NCBI GenBank assembly: GCA_005882275.1
Contig: VBAK01000114.1
Coordinates: forward strand, 25,219-89,218
Source of the DNA: Candidatus Segetimicrobium genomatis
GTDB taxonomy: Bacteria; Sysuimicrobiota; Sysuimicrobiia; Sysuimicrobiales; Segetimicrobiaceae
Direction: 5' to 3'
DNA: 64,000 nt
Shown: positions 45,682 through 54,008 of the stretch, in pieces
How positions within the stretch are numbered: the first letter of the stretch is position 1
Layout of the letters: each line of letters opens with the position of its first letter
The notes under the pieces: model-generated
Told to the model about the DNA's origin: nothing
Seen by the model: the letters and a program-made list of their open reading frames with translations, nothing else
The model's database searches: none
Translations under genes and position numbers: made by a program

Positions 45682-46020
45682 CTACACCCGTGTGGCCAGC
45701 GCGGCGTCGATGCGCTTCTTGAGCTGCTCCTTGGGCATGTAGCCCACGATGCGCTCAACGAGCTCGCCCTTGCTGAAGATCCCGAGGGTGGGGATGCTCA
45801 TCACATTGTACTTCGCAGCCACTCCCCCGTTCTCGTCCACATCCAGCTTGACGACCTTGAGCTTGCCTGTATACTCGCCCGCAAGCGCCTCGACGATCGG
45901 CGCGATCATCTTGCACGGCCCGCACCAAGTCGCCCAGAAGTCGACCAACACCGGGATGGAGGACTTCAGCACCTCGCTATCAAACGCTTGTTCGGTTACT
46001 GCCGGCGTCGTGCCCGCCAT
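45682..46020 (-). CDS. trxA: Thioredoxin
   Basis: A 112-residue thioredoxin with the active site FWATWCGPCKMIAPIVEALA and the conserved cis-proline loop VMSIPTLGIFSKGE. It reduces cytoplasmic disulfides. ATG 46020 has GAGGAGT upstream; a second in-frame ATG at 46038 is less likely. It is the standard single-domain length. Confidence 0.97.
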   Translation of the reverse strand: MAGTTPAVTEQAFDSEVLKSSIPVLVDFWATWCGPCKMIAPIVEALAGEYTGKLKVVKLDVDENGGVAAKYNVMSIPTLGIFSKGELVERIVGYMPKEQLKKRIDAALATRV

Positions 46021-46140
46021 CGATAGGACTCCTCTCATGTTGCCTCATGCTTGACTTACTACCCTAAAATGGATCAAACCGGGCCCTTTGAGCGTTTATT
46101 CCCCTCTCCCTCGCGGACCACACCTTCCCCCCGAGCCCTG

Positions 46141-46680
46141 CTAGCGTCTGAGGAAGGGGCCGAGGCCGAAGATCCCCACAAGCATCATGCCTCCCGAGCC
46201 GAGGCATCCGACCCGGCGCCCGCCGGTGCGGGCCGGCCCTTCCTCCCCGGCGCCGGGCGAGCGCAGCGACAGCCGGGTGGCGATCTTGAACTCACGCACC
46301 GCTTCCCCGACGCGTCCCTGCTGCTTGTACACGACGCCGAGGTTCTGGTGGGCGATCCAGTAGTCGGGATCCATGGAGATGGCCTTCTGATACTGCGCGA
46401 TCGCCTGGTCGATCTGCCCGCGCTCGCGGTACACGTTCCCGAGGTTGCTGTATGCCGGGGCGTAGGTCGGATCGAGCTGGATTGCGCGCGAGAACTCCGC
46501 CGCCGCGTCGTCCCACCGCTGCTTGTGGACATAGGTGAGGCCGAGCTTACTGCGGGCCACCGCAGAACGCGGGGCCGCCGCCACGGCCCGCTCGAACGCC
46601 TGGAGCGCGCCGTCCAAATCACCGGCGGCCAGCTTCGCTTCGCCATCGGCAAGGATGGAATGCGGATCCTCTCGGCTCAT
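46141..46680 (-). CDS. TPR-repeat protein with C-terminal membrane segment
   Basis: A 179-residue protein with about four tetratricopeptide repeats (residues about 5-140), e.g. AVARSKLGLTYVHKQRWDDAAAEFSRAIQLDPTYAPAYSNLGNVYRERGQIDQAIAQYQKAISMDP. After a Gly/Arg-rich linker it ends in a hydrophobic stretch (GGMMLVGIFGLGPFL) that may anchor it in the membrane. Role unknown; such proteins scaffold complexes. It stands between thioredoxin and the RNase H-like gene. Confidence 0.85.
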   Translation of the reverse strand: MSREDPHSILADGEAKLAAGDLDGALQAFERAVAAAPRSAVARSKLGLTYVHKQRWDDAAAEFSRAIQLDPTYAPAYSNLGNVYRERGQIDQAIAQYQKAISMDPDYWIAHQNLGVVYKQQGRVGEAVREFKIATRLSLRSPGAGEEGPARTGGRRVGCLGSGGMMLVGIFGLGPFLRR

Positions 46681-46775
46681 CTCGCACGGTGATCATGCAT
46701 TCGGGCGATGGGCGTTGAGGGATTCGGAGGGGAATGGGCGCGTTCCTTTCTCGACGCGGCGCGCGCGGGGCGACG

Positions 46776-47258
46776 TCAGGCGGTCGAGCGTTCCTCCATC
46801 AGCCCCGACCACAGCGGCAGGTCCTCGACGCTCTCATCCACGTCGTGGTCGAGCGCGGCGTCCGCGAGCGACTGGGCCATCCGCTGCCAGACCATCTCGG
46901 TCCCCGTTGCCGGGCCGGGTTCGATCCGGGCCGCGCGATAGGCGTGGAGGAGCGCGCGCACCTCGAGGTACGGCCCCACGAATTCCTCGTCGACCTCTTG
47001 ATCCCCGTTGATCTGCGCCGCGACGTCGGGGTCGGGGCAGTGCACGACGACGCGCCGGGCCCCCAGCCGGCGCGAGTTCCAGAGCGCGCAGACGATGCCG
47101 CGAAAGACCGCGAGGGTCGTCGTCGTCCCTCCCGGCAGCGTGCGGCCGATCCTCCGCAGCGTCCGGCCCTGGGCGTCCGCGAAGACCACCCCCATGCGCG
47201 TCCGGCCGCCGTCGTGCTCCGCGGCGCCGACGTAGGCGTGGAGGGTCATGAGGCGCAT
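46776..47258 (-). CDS. RNase H-like fold protein with altered active site
   Basis: A 160-residue protein resembling RNase HI/reverse-transcriptase-like proteins: LHAYVGAAEHDGGRTRMGVVFADAQGRTLRRIGRTLPGGTTTTLAVFRGIVCALWNSRRLGARRVVVHCPDPDVAAQINGDQEVDEEFVGPYLEVRALL. The TNNEAEYxAL motif that supplies the catalytic Glu reads TTTTLAVFRGI here, and the first Asp strand reads AYVGAAEHDGG, so nuclease activity is doubtful. A GGAG within the end of the preceding small gene serves as ribosome-binding site, suggesting coupling to it. Confidence 0.65.
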   Translation of the reverse strand: MRLMTLHAYVGAAEHDGGRTRMGVVFADAQGRTLRRIGRTLPGGTTTTLAVFRGIVCALWNSRRLGARRVVVHCPDPDVAAQINGDQEVDEEFVGPYLEVRALLHAYRAARIEPGPATGTEMVWQRMAQSLADAALDHDVDESVEDLPLWSGLMEERSTA

Positions 47259-47261
47259 GGC

Positions 47262-47513
47262 CTACACCACCCACTCCAGCGCGGCCGCGAGGATCAGGAG
47301 AGCCCCCAGCAGCGCGATCTTCACGCCGGTCAGTTCGCGGTCATCCCCCCACCGCTCCCACAGCCTCTTGCCGTCGATGGGCACGCCGCTCCGCGTCGTG
47401 CGCCAGGGCTCGACACCCGGGCGGGCGCCGCGGCGCGCGGCCCGGCTGCTCCGGCGGCTCGGGCCGTACGGTCTTGGCCGCGGCCGCCGCCTGGGATGCG
47501 CGTACGTGGGCAT
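47262..47513 (-). CDS. Hypothetical small membrane protein downstream of lexA
   Basis: An 83-residue frame with an Arg/Pro-rich N-terminus (MPTYAHPRRRPRPRPYG) and one C-terminal membrane helix (VKIALLGALLILAAALEWVV). It fits between lexA (41 bases) and the RNase H-like gene (3 bases) on the same strand and its stop overlaps the latter's ribosome-binding region. A shorter GTG start at 47384 would leave mainly the helix and KRLWERWGDDRELTG. No family recognised; moderate support only. Confidence 0.45.
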   Translation of the reverse strand: MPTYAHPRRRPRPRPYGPSRRSSRAARRGARPGVEPWRTTRSGVPIDGKRLWERWGDDRELTGVKIALLGALLILAAALEWVV

Positions 47514-47554
47514 CGCGAGGCGCGTGGGCAGGAGGCGCGGAGGACGCGCAGGCG

Positions 47555-48202
47555 CTAGCATTGATGCAGCTCCATCGATGCCCGCATCTCCTGGTAGGGG
47601 CGAAGGACCCCCACCACCCGGCCGATGACCTGGAACTCGTCGCGGATCGGCGGGTACGCGGGGTTCTCGGGCAGGAGCACCGGCGTCTCCCCGCTCGCCG
47701 CGAGCCGCTTGACCGTCGCGTCTTCTCCGACCAGCGCGACCACGATGTCCCGGACCACCGCGTGGGTCTGCGGGCGCACGACGACGAGGTCGCCGGGGAG
47801 GATGCCCGCGCCGATCATGCTGTCGCCGCGGACACGCAGGAGAAAGCAGCCGCGCACGTCCCCGAAGAGGCTGGGTGGCACCCCGATGTAGTCGTCGACG
47901 TGTTGCTCGGCCAGCGTGGGTTGCCCCGCCGATACCTTGCCGACAAGGGGCAGGACTACACCATCGCCCTGCTGCACGAGGGACTTGTCCATGACTTCGA
48001 GCGCCCGCATCCGATCCCCATGGCGTTTGATGCAGCCCTTGTGCTCGAGCGCCGTCAGGTGCTGATGGACGGTCGAAGGAGACCGCAGGCCCAAGGCCAC
48101 GCCGATCTCCCGCACCGAGGGCGCGTACCCTTTGTCCCTGACCTCGCGCACGAGGTAATCGAGGATCTGCCGTTGACGTCCGGTCAGCTTCCGCTGCCCC
48201 AT
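47555..48202 (-). CDS. lexA: SOS repressor LexA
   Basis: A 215-residue self-cleaving repressor. The winged helix is [53 protein letters not shown]. The cleavage site Ala-Gly is in GKVSAGQPTLAEQ, the catalytic Ser in RVRGDSMIGAGILPGD and the Lys in EDATVKRL. ATG 48202 follows GGAGG; an ATG at 48223 is a possible alternative. Its own promoter has two LexA-like boxes, so it should autorepress. recA is not in the window. Confidence 0.97.
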   Translation of the reverse strand: MGQRKLTGRQRQILDYLVREVRDKGYAPSVREIGVALGLRSPSTVHQHLTALEHKGCIKRHGDRMRALEVMDKSLVQQGDGVVLPLVGKVSAGQPTLAEQHVDDYIGVPPSLFGDVRGCFLLRVRGDSMIGAGILPGDLVVVRPQTHAVVRDIVVALVGEDATVKRLAASGETPVLLPENPAYPPIRDEFQVIGRVVGVLRPYQEMRASMELHQC

Positions 48203-48251
48203 TCCGTCTGACCTCCTCGCCATCCGCCTCTTGAGCAATTCTGACGCCACT

Positions 48252-48280
48252 ATGATATCGAACATTTGTCCGTATAACAA
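48252..48280 (-). promoter_or_regulatory. lexA promoter with LexA box in the spacer
   Basis: On the minus strand TTGTTA (48275-48280) and TATCAT (48252-48257) are 17 bases apart. CGAACATTTGTCCG (48259-48272), one mismatch from CGAAC-N4-GTTCG, fills the spacer and starts one base from the -10. Confidence 0.75.
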
Positions 48281-48292
48281 AAGGCAAAAAAG

Positions 48293-48306
48293 CGAACATA
48301 CGTACG
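48293..48306. promoter_or_regulatory. Second LexA-like box upstream of lexA
   Basis: CGAACATACGTACG is one mismatch from CGAAC-N4-GTTCG and lies just upstream of the lexA -35. It is also in the intergenic region shared with the divergent DoxX-like gene. Confidence 0.65.
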
Positions 48307-48536
48307 CTAATCTCAGGCCTGGGCAATGATCGCCACCGCAGGCGGTGAGACGGCGTTTTTCACGCTCAGGCTCGCTCGGATGCCCGACCCTGGCCCTGCC
48401 GGAGCGCGAGCCTGGGGCCGGGCTACTAGATCAACCCGCCGGCGATTTGGAGCATGTGGCTCAGGGTCGATGTTCGGGATGAGCAAACGACTATCAGCCG
48501 TTACAGCACTCTGGCTCACGCGGGAGGGAGGCGGCT

Positions 48537-48956
48537 ATGCCATCGGCTGCGCAAACGGTTCCGGTCTCGAAGACGATGCTGTGGGCCGGGCGCATTCTCG
48601 GCACCCTGGCCGTGTTGTTCCTCCTTTTCGATGCCGCCCTACATCTTATGAAGCCCGCGCCCGTCGCAGTGGCATTCGCTCAGCTCGGCTATCCTCTGGA
48701 CCTCGCCGTAGGGATCGGGATCATCGAGCTCGTCTGCGTGGTCCTCTATGTGATCCCGCGCACGTCGCTGCTCGGGGCGATTCTTCTGACAGGCTACCTT
48801 GGCGGCGCCGTCGCCAGTCAGCTGCGTGTCGGGCACGCGTTCTTCGAGACGGTGTTCCCGGTCATCGTTGGCGTCCTCGTCTGGGGAGGATTGTTCTTTC
48901 GCGATGGCCGGCTCCGGGCGATCTTTCCCCTGCGAAGCGACCGTCCCTTCACATAA
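48537..48956 (+). CDS. DoxX-like four-helix membrane protein
   Basis: A 139-residue protein with four membrane helices: MLWAGRILGTLAVLFLLFDAALHLM, LGYPLDLAVGIGIIELVCVVLYVI, LLGAILLTGYLGGAVASQLRVG and FFETVFPVIVGVLVWGGLFFRDGRLR. This is the DoxX_2/DUF4260-like pattern of small membrane proteins of uncertain (possibly redox) function. It is divergent from lexA. GGGAGGGAGG precedes the ATG. Confidence 0.85.
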   Translation: MPSAAQTVPVSKTMLWAGRILGTLAVLFLLFDAALHLMKPAPVAVAFAQLGYPLDLAVGIGIIELVCVVLYVIPRTSLLGAILLTGYLGGAVASQLRVGHAFFETVFPVIVGVLVWGGLFFRDGRLRAIFPLRSDRPFT

Positions 48957-49044
48957 CGCTCGGAGGCTGCGTCCTGCGGCGCTCGGGCGAAAGGAGAGGC
49001 GAACCTCGGGGGTCGAACCGGGCAGGGGAGGAGGAGGCGCCTCG

Positions 49045-49701
49045 ATGAAGATCACGTACCTCGGCCATGCGACGTTCCTGCTGGAAAGCGGGTCCACCAC
49101 GATCCTGATCGACCCGTTCGATGCCAAGGTGGGGTACCCGATGCCCACGGTCAGCCCCACAGCCGTCCTCGTCAGCCACGAGCACGGCGATCACAACCAC
49201 CTTGCCATGGCATCGGGCACTCCGAAGGTCATTCGCGGCCTGGCCGACGGTCAGTGGCGGAGGGTCCAGGAGAACGTCGGCGGCGTGGCGATCGCCTCCG
49301 TGCCGACCTACCACGACGCCACGCAGGGGAAAGAGCGCGGCCGGAACACGGTGTTTGTCATCGACGCAGAGGGGCTGCGGGTGGTCCATCTCGGCGATCT
49401 CGGGCACCCGCTCGACGAGGCGGCGGTGGCGGCGATCGGCCGTCCCGATGTGCTGATGGTGCCGATCGGAGGTCACTACACCATCGACGCCACGCAGGCC
49501 CACGGCGTCGTGGCCCGCCTGCGCCCGGGGATCGTGATTCCCATGCACTACAAGACCGAGGTGAACGCGGGGGCGCCGATCGGCGCGGTGGACCCCTTCC
49601 TCGCCGCGGCCCGCGGGAGCAGGCAGGCCGGGCACGCAGCGACGGTCGAGCGGGGCGCGGTGCCCAACGCCACCGAGGTGTGGGTGATGAGTTGGCGCTG
49701 A
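49045..49701 (+). CDS. UPF0173-type metallo-beta-lactamase-fold hydrolase
   Basis: A 218-residue UlaG-like metal-dependent hydrolase: KITYLGHATFLLESGSTTILIDPF, the metal-binding VSHEHGDHNHLAMA (HxHxDH written as H-EHG-DH), YHDATQGKERGRNTVFVIDAEGLRVVHLGDLGH and VIPMHYKTE. The metal ligands of the family are all there, so a hydrolytic role is likely; substrate unknown. GGGGAGGAGGAGG precedes the ATG. Confidence 0.92.
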   Translation: MKITYLGHATFLLESGSTTILIDPFDAKVGYPMPTVSPTAVLVSHEHGDHNHLAMASGTPKVIRGLADGQWRRVQENVGGVAIASVPTYHDATQGKERGRNTVFVIDAEGLRVVHLGDLGHPLDEAAVAAIGRPDVLMVPIGGHYTIDATQAHGVVARLRPGIVIPMHYKTEVNAGAPIGAVDPFLAAARGSRQAGHAATVERGAVPNATEVWVMSWR

Positions 49702-49782
49702 CGCGCCGGCCGGTCCCGCGGCTGATCCGGGGCTTCCCCGGGCGGCGGGCGGCGCCGGCGGCGGGCGGCGCGTGATCCCCGC

Positions 49783-50799
49783 GTGAAGCTGGACTGCGCG
49801 CTCGCCATGGACGCTCTCGAAGAGGTTCCGGGGGTGGCCCGCGCCGCCGAAGAGATCGGCTTCGAGGCGATGTGGGCCAACGAGACCAAGCACAACGCAT
49901 TCGTCGCCCTCACCGCGGCCGCGCTGCACACGACGCGGCTCCAGCTCGCCACCGGCGTGGCCGTGGCGTTCGCCCGCAGCCCGATGCTGGCCGCGCAGTC
50001 GGCCTGGGACCTGGCGCGGCTCTCGGGCGGGCGGTTCATCCTCGGGCTGGGCACCCAGGTGAAGGCGCACGTCGAGCGGCGATTGGGGATGCCCTGGGAC
50101 CCTCCGGTGCCCAAGCTGCGCGAATACATCCAGGTGCTGCGCGCGGTCTGGCGCGCATGGCAGGAGGGAGCGCCGCTGCGGGTCGAGGGCACCTACTACC
50201 GGATCAACCTGATGGCCCCGTTCTTCAACCCGGGGCCCAACCCCCGCCCGCGGATCCCGGTCTTCATCGCCGGGGTGAACCGTCTGCTGTGTCAGCTCGC
50301 CGGAGAGGTCGCCGACGGCTTTGTGGTGCACCCGCTGCACTCGGTGAAGTACCTCCGGGAGTGGGTGCTCCCCAACATCGCCGCCGGGCTCGCCCGCTCG
50401 GGGCGGACCCGCGGCGACGTGCAATTGTACGCGCCGGTGTTCATCGCGCCCGGCGACACCCCGTCCGAGGTGGACGCGGCCGTGGCGCGCGCGCGGGCGA
50501 GGATGGCGTTTTACGGCTCCACCCCCTCCTACCGGCCGCTCCTGGACGTGCTCGGCTATGGGGACGCCGCCGACCGGCTGCACCGGCTGGTGCGGGAGCG
50601 GCGGATCGACGACCTCGCCGCGCACCTGCCGGAGGCGGTGGTCGACGCCGTGGTGGTGCGCGGCTCGTACGAGGAGATCGGGCGAACGCTGCGCGTCCGC
50701 TACGAAGGGCTGGTCGACCGCGTCGCGTCGTACTGGCCGTTCACGCCGGCCGAAGGGGAGGGCTGGCGGCGCCTGTGGTCGGCGTTCCACCGTGCCTGA
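49783..50799 (+). CDS. LLM-class (luciferase-like) flavin/F420-dependent oxidoreductase
   Basis: A 338-residue TIM-barrel protein of the bacterial-luciferase superfamily. It shows GFEAMWANETKHNAFVALTAAALHTTRLQLATGVAVAFARSPMLAAQSAWDLARLSGGRFILGLGTQVKAHVERRLGMPWDPPVPKLREYIQVLRAVW, the pattern of the TIGR03617-like F420-associated group, and PRIPVFIAGVNRLLCQLAGEVADGFVVHPLHS. It probably uses F420 or FMN for hydride transfer. Start GTG. It overlaps the next gene by eight bases, and that neighbour is also of a deazaflavin-linked family. Confidence 0.9.
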   Translation: MKLDCALAMDALEEVPGVARAAEEIGFEAMWANETKHNAFVALTAAALHTTRLQLATGVAVAFARSPMLAAQSAWDLARLSGGRFILGLGTQVKAHVERRLGMPWDPPVPKLREYIQVLRAVWRAWQEGAPLRVEGTYYRINLMAPFFNPGPNPRPRIPVFIAGVNRLLCQLAGEVADGFVVHPLHSVKYLREWVLPNIAAGLARSGRTRGDVQLYAPVFIAPGDTPSEVDAAVARARARMAFYGSTPSYRPLLDVLGYGDAADRLHRLVRERRIDDLAAHLPEAVVDAVVVRGSYEEIGRTLRVRYEGLVDRVASYWPFTPAEGEGWRRLWSAFHRA

Positions 50800-51142
50800 G
50801 GGGTCCCCCGGCGATCAATTTCTCTACTTGACGACCACCGGCCGCAAGACCGGCCGGCCCCGCGAGATCGAGATCTGGTTTGTCGCTTCGGGAGGCAGGT
50901 ACTATGTACTCGCCGAGCATTTCCACGCCGCGCAGTGGGTCAAGAACCTCGTGCGGAACCCGCGGGTGCGGGTCCGCGTCGGCGGCCGGACCTTCGGCGC
51001 GAGCGCGCGTCCGCTGGACCCTGCGCGGGACGCCGACGCCTGGCAGACGGCGCAGCGGCTGGCCCGCGAGAAATACGGGTGGGGCGACGGGCTCCCCGTC
51101 GAGCTCATCTTGGATGAGGCGAGTTCAGGCGGGGGCCCCTAA
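50792..51142 (+). CDS. Ddn-like (nitroreductase/deazaflavin) family protein
   Basis: A 116-residue split-barrel protein: FLYLTTTGRKTGRPREIEIWFVASGGRYYVLAEHFHAAQWVKNLVRNPRVRVRVGGRTFGASARPLD. The TTGRKTGRPREI segment is characteristic of the F420-binding deazaflavin-dependent nitroreductase (Ddn) family and of close relatives. It starts at a GTG overlapping the oxidoreductase gene by eight bases. The pairing suggests a joint deazaflavin-dependent reaction, inferred only. Confidence 0.85.
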   Translation: MPEGSPGDQFLYLTTTGRKTGRPREIEIWFVASGGRYYVLAEHFHAAQWVKNLVRNPRVRVRVGGRTFGASARPLDPARDADAWQTAQRLAREKYGWGDGLPVELILDEASSGGGP

Positions 51143-51160
51143 ATTCCCGGGGACGCGCCG

Positions 51161-52792
51161 TCAGTTGCTCAGTTCGTGCCACTGCTTGACGACGACGGGC
51201 ATGGTCACCCCGTTGGTCGCCAGTTGAGTCACCGGCGACGGCAGGTACGTCAACATGTCCGGCATCTGGTAGAAATCGGGGTTCTGGCTCGTGGTCAGCT
51301 GCTCGGTGATGATGACCCCGTAGATCTGCACCTTGAAGGTTGAGCTAAACGTGCTGGTCCCGTTATAGCTGGCGATGATCACCACATCATTTTCCTGGTT
51401 GCACGTGTTGCCGGATCCCGCCATGGAGACGTTGCCCGCCACGATGAACGCGAGCACGTCGCTCGAAGGCATGCTCGACGGGGTCGCGTACCCGCATGTG
51501 GATCCGGAGGCAGGGGTGGAGGCGAGGATTTGCCCGCTGACGCTCAGTCCGGTGGCCCCGCCGGCGTTGGCGATGAATGTGGCGACGCCCGAGTACTTCA
51601 CGGTCTGGCTCATCGTGATCGTGCCGGGAACGACGATTGGCTTGTTCTTGAAAGTGGAGTTGAGCGTGAGCGGCACGGCCTGGGACGAGTCCCAGAGGGC
51701 CGCGTAATTCGCGGAGTTCGTTTCCTGGCCATCACCACAGGTCGTGTAGGTTGACGCCGGGATCGTGAACTTGCTGCTGGGTCCGAACGTGATGTTGGAG
51801 GGCGTTTGCGTGCTCCACACCGCGCCGTTGTTGACGCAGAGTGCCATGGTCAACTGGCCGGGCATCAGGAGGTTGGCATAGGTCTGGTTGGTCAAGGTCG
51901 AGCTGATGTATCCCGCGACGTTGGGATACGGGATCGAGGGGACGACGTGATCCATCTCCTGGGTGTAGAGGTTCTGCGTCCCATTGTTCTTGAGGTTGAT
52001 GCTGCCGGCGTGCACCCCGTACATCGGCTGCGCCGCCGTGCCGACGCTCGAGTTGCCCGTGGACATGTCCAGCGTGCCCTTCACGTAGATCTGGTTCAGG
52101 TAGGGCGCGGTGTCGCCCGCGTGGATCGGGCGGTCGTTGTAGAGGCCGGTCTGGACGGCCTTCAGCCCGAGATCCTGGAAGAAGTACGCGGAACCGTGCA
52201 TGGTGACGTTGCCCCCGCCCTGGCTGACCTGGAACGACTGGGCGGAATAGACCGAGAAGTCGAGCGGGGTCAGCCGGTGGAGCTTGATTTCGATGGCCCG
52301 CGTGGCCCCGGCGGCTGTGCCGAGCGCGCGAATCCAGATGTCGTCCGACCGGTTGTCCCCGGGGTCCGTGGCCTGCTTGAGGTAGATGCTGTAGGTGCCG
52401 CTGTTGAGACCGCCGCCCGCGGGGTAGGCGACGTTTTCGACGTTCCCGGCGCCCCCGGCCTGGAACTTGTCGTACAGCGGCTGCTTCGGGAGCCACGTGG
52501 TCTGGTTGAAGTTCATGTTCTTCTCGGCCCCCGTGGTGTCGGAGGCGTTGTCGTTCCAGTCTTTGTCGGCGCGCAGCACGGTGATCGCCCGCTCCACCGC
52601 CGCATCCGCGATGTAGAGGGCCCGCATGCCCTTGTCGGCCGCGGTCACCGTCGCGTACTCGCTGATGGTCAGGCTGACGAGCGCGAAGGTGATCATCGCG
52701 AGGATGATCGAGAAGGCGATCACCTGGATCAGCACCATGCCCGATTGGGATGCGTGCGCCGCCCGCAGCGGGCGACCCCGGCCGTGTCGCAT
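51161..52792 (-). CDS. PilX-like pilus assembly protein with large adhesin-like C-domain
   Basis: A 543-residue protein. The N-terminal SGMVLIQVIAFSIILAMITFALVSLTISEYATVTAADKGMRALYIADAAVERAI is the pattern of PilX/minor-pilin-type proteins (a hydrophobic helix, then AxxAADAAVE). The remainder is Ser/Thr/Gly/Asn-rich and beta-like, with several cysteine pairs (TCGDGQ, TCGYAT), suggesting an extracellular, disulfide-bonded domain. It is the last gene of the pseudopilin cluster and the largest. Its role could be a tip or adhesin component. Confidence 0.8.
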   Translation of the reverse strand: MRHGRGRPLRAAHASQSGMVLIQVIAFSIILAMITFALVSLTISEYATVTAADKGMRALYIADAAVERAITVLRADKDWNDNASDTTGAEKNMNFNQTTWLPKQPLYDKFQAGGAGNVENVAYPAGGGLNSGTYSIYLKQATDPGDNRSDDIWIRALGTAAGATRAIEIKLHRLTPLDFSVYSAQSFQVSQGGGNVTMHGSAYFFQDLGLKAVQTGLYNDRPIHAGDTAPYLNQIYVKGTLDMSTGNSSVGTAAQPMYGVHAGSINLKNNGTQNLYTQEMDHVVPSIPYPNVAGYISSTLTNQTYANLLMPGQLTMALCVNNGAVWSTQTPSNITFGPSSKFTIPASTYTTCGDGQETNSANYAALWDSSQAVPLTLNSTFKNKPIVVPGTITMSQTVKYSGVATFIANAGGATGLSVSGQILASTPASGSTCGYATPSSMPSSDVLAFIVAGNVSMAGSGNTCNQENDVVIIASYNGTSTFSSTFKVQIYGVIITEQLTTSQNPDFYQMPDMLTYLPSPVTQLATNGVTMPVVVKQWHELSN

Positions 52793-52800
52793 CAGCCTCT

Positions 52801-53439
52801 CTACCTCCCGACCCGGAAGACGGCCTGCGTGGCGATGGTGAACGGCGGACCCGCCGATTTCACGCCCCGGACCGTGACCGAGACATCGATCCGGCGGGCG
52901 AGGTAGGCGTTGCCGGTGCTGAGGGGCGCGCTGAGGAGCGCCCCCCCGAGGTCCGCGGCGGAGTAGTAGGTGAAGGTCAGGTTGTTCACGGCCAGCGACT
53001 GCGCTTCATTCGCGGCCGTGAGCGGCGCGCCCGCCGCGGTCAGGATCGAGGAGGCGCACGCCGCCCCCTGGACGACCGCTTCGTACACGGTGGTGCCGTT
53101 CAGGTAGTAGCGGTAGCACTCGATCGTGCCGTCCCCATCGATGTCCGCGTAGAACGCGAGACTGCTCGACTGGCCGTCGATGACCGGCGGGTTGCCTCCG
53201 GTGTACTGGTAGCCGACCATCCGGACCGCGCGCGAGACGGTGTTGAGCAGCATGCGGGCGTTCTGCTGCTCCGCGACGAACTGCACGCTCGTCGCCCATG
53301 CGGTATCGCCCGCTTTGAACGCCGCGAACACGGCGAGGGAGACCAGCCCCATCAGGACCAGCGCGATCAGGACCTCGTACAGCGCGGCTCCGCGATCGCG
53401 CCCGCCGGGGAGCGGACGCGGCCGGCCGGGGGCCCTCAC
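52801..53439 (-). CDS. Type IV pilin-like (pseudopilin) protein
   Basis: A 212-residue prepilin: leader ending RG, cleavage, then AALYEVLIALVLMGLVSLAVFAAFKAGDTAW, with Glu at +5 and the hydrophobic alpha-1 helix. The C-domain has paired cysteines (ECYRYY...GAACAS). PilW/GspJ-like. It starts at a GTG overlapping the previous pilin gene's stop by four bases and ends eight bases before the PilX-like gene. Confidence 0.85.
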   Translation of the reverse strand: MRAPGRPRPLPGGRDRGAALYEVLIALVLMGLVSLAVFAAFKAGDTAWATSVQFVAEQQNARMLLNTVSRAVRMVGYQYTGGNPPVIDGQSSSLAFYADIDGDGTIECYRYYLNGTTVYEAVVQGAACASSILTAAGAPLTAANEAQSLAVNNLTFTYYSAADLGGALLSAPLSTGNAYLARRIDVSVTVRGVKSAGPPFTIATQAVFRVGR

Positions 53440-54008
53440 CGGATCCCCACCGAGGTGTACGCGGTGAGATAGGGGGTCGGGCTGCCGCAGGTCGGCTGGG
53501 TCTGGAAGATGTCGACCTCGACGACCTGGAGGTAGCTGGCCCCGCTGTACGGATCCGTCGGCGTATTGGGGTCCGTGGTGATCACGATCCGCCCCCACGG
53601 GAAATCCCCGGGCAGCGCGGGCCCTTCCGAGAAGGGCGGGTTGCTGGCGGACCACGTCGCGCAGCCGTCGGTCGAGACCTCGACGGTCCCGGGGGCCGGG
53701 GTGCGCACCCAGATCGTGCAGGGCGGGGTCCCGCACGCGACCCCGAACCCGAGCTGCTTCGCGTACTCCAGCTCGGCCTGCGTCCAGCTGCTGGCGATCG
53801 TCCAGAGGCGCGCGGTCTTCTGGCTCGACCATTGGGGCTTGCTCCCCATCATGGCCAGCGTCTTGTTGATCGTCCCCCATGACGCCAGCGAGATCACCGT
53901 GAGGATGAGGATGGCCATCTGCACCTCGATCATGCTGAATCCGCCCTGGGCTCGTTCCCCCGTGCGAGCGCGGCGCAGCGGTCCAATCCTCCCCGGGCGG
54001 AGCCTCAC
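53436..54008 (-). CDS. Type IV pilin-like (pseudopilin) protein
   Basis: A 190-residue prepilin with AQGG cleavage followed by FSMIEVQMAILILTVISLASWGTI; Glu is at +5. The C-domain contains FGVACGTPPCTIWVRTPAPGTVEVSTDGCATWSASNPPF, with several cysteines. GspI/PilV-like by order. The GTG at 54008 overlaps the stop of the FimT-like gene by four bases; earlier in-frame codons are the antiframe of that gene. Confidence 0.85.
   Translation of the reverse strand: MRLRPGRIGPLRRARTGERAQGGFSMIEVQMAILILTVISLASWGTINKTLAMMGSKPQWSSQKTARLWTIASSWTQAELEYAKQLGFGVACGTPPCTIWVRTPAPGTVEVSTDGCATWSASNPPFSEGPALPGDFPWGRIVITTDPNTPTDPYSGASYLQVVEVDIFQTQPTCGSPTPYLTAYTSVGIR

Larger units (their letters stand above)
48203..48536. 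other. Intergenic region between lexA and the DoxX-like gene
   Basis: 334 bases. The left half holds the lexA promoter and two LexA-like boxes in the most AT-rich part of this neighbourhood (about 48235-48312). The right half (48313-48520) has no convincing gene; GGGAGGGAGG near 48522-48531 is the ribosome-binding site of the DoxX-like gene. Confidence 0.6.

Noticed and set aside
48326..49048. A plus-strand frame running through the lexA-DoxX gap and the DoxX-like gene
   Set aside because: Out of frame with DoxX, Arg-rich, and without a start signal.
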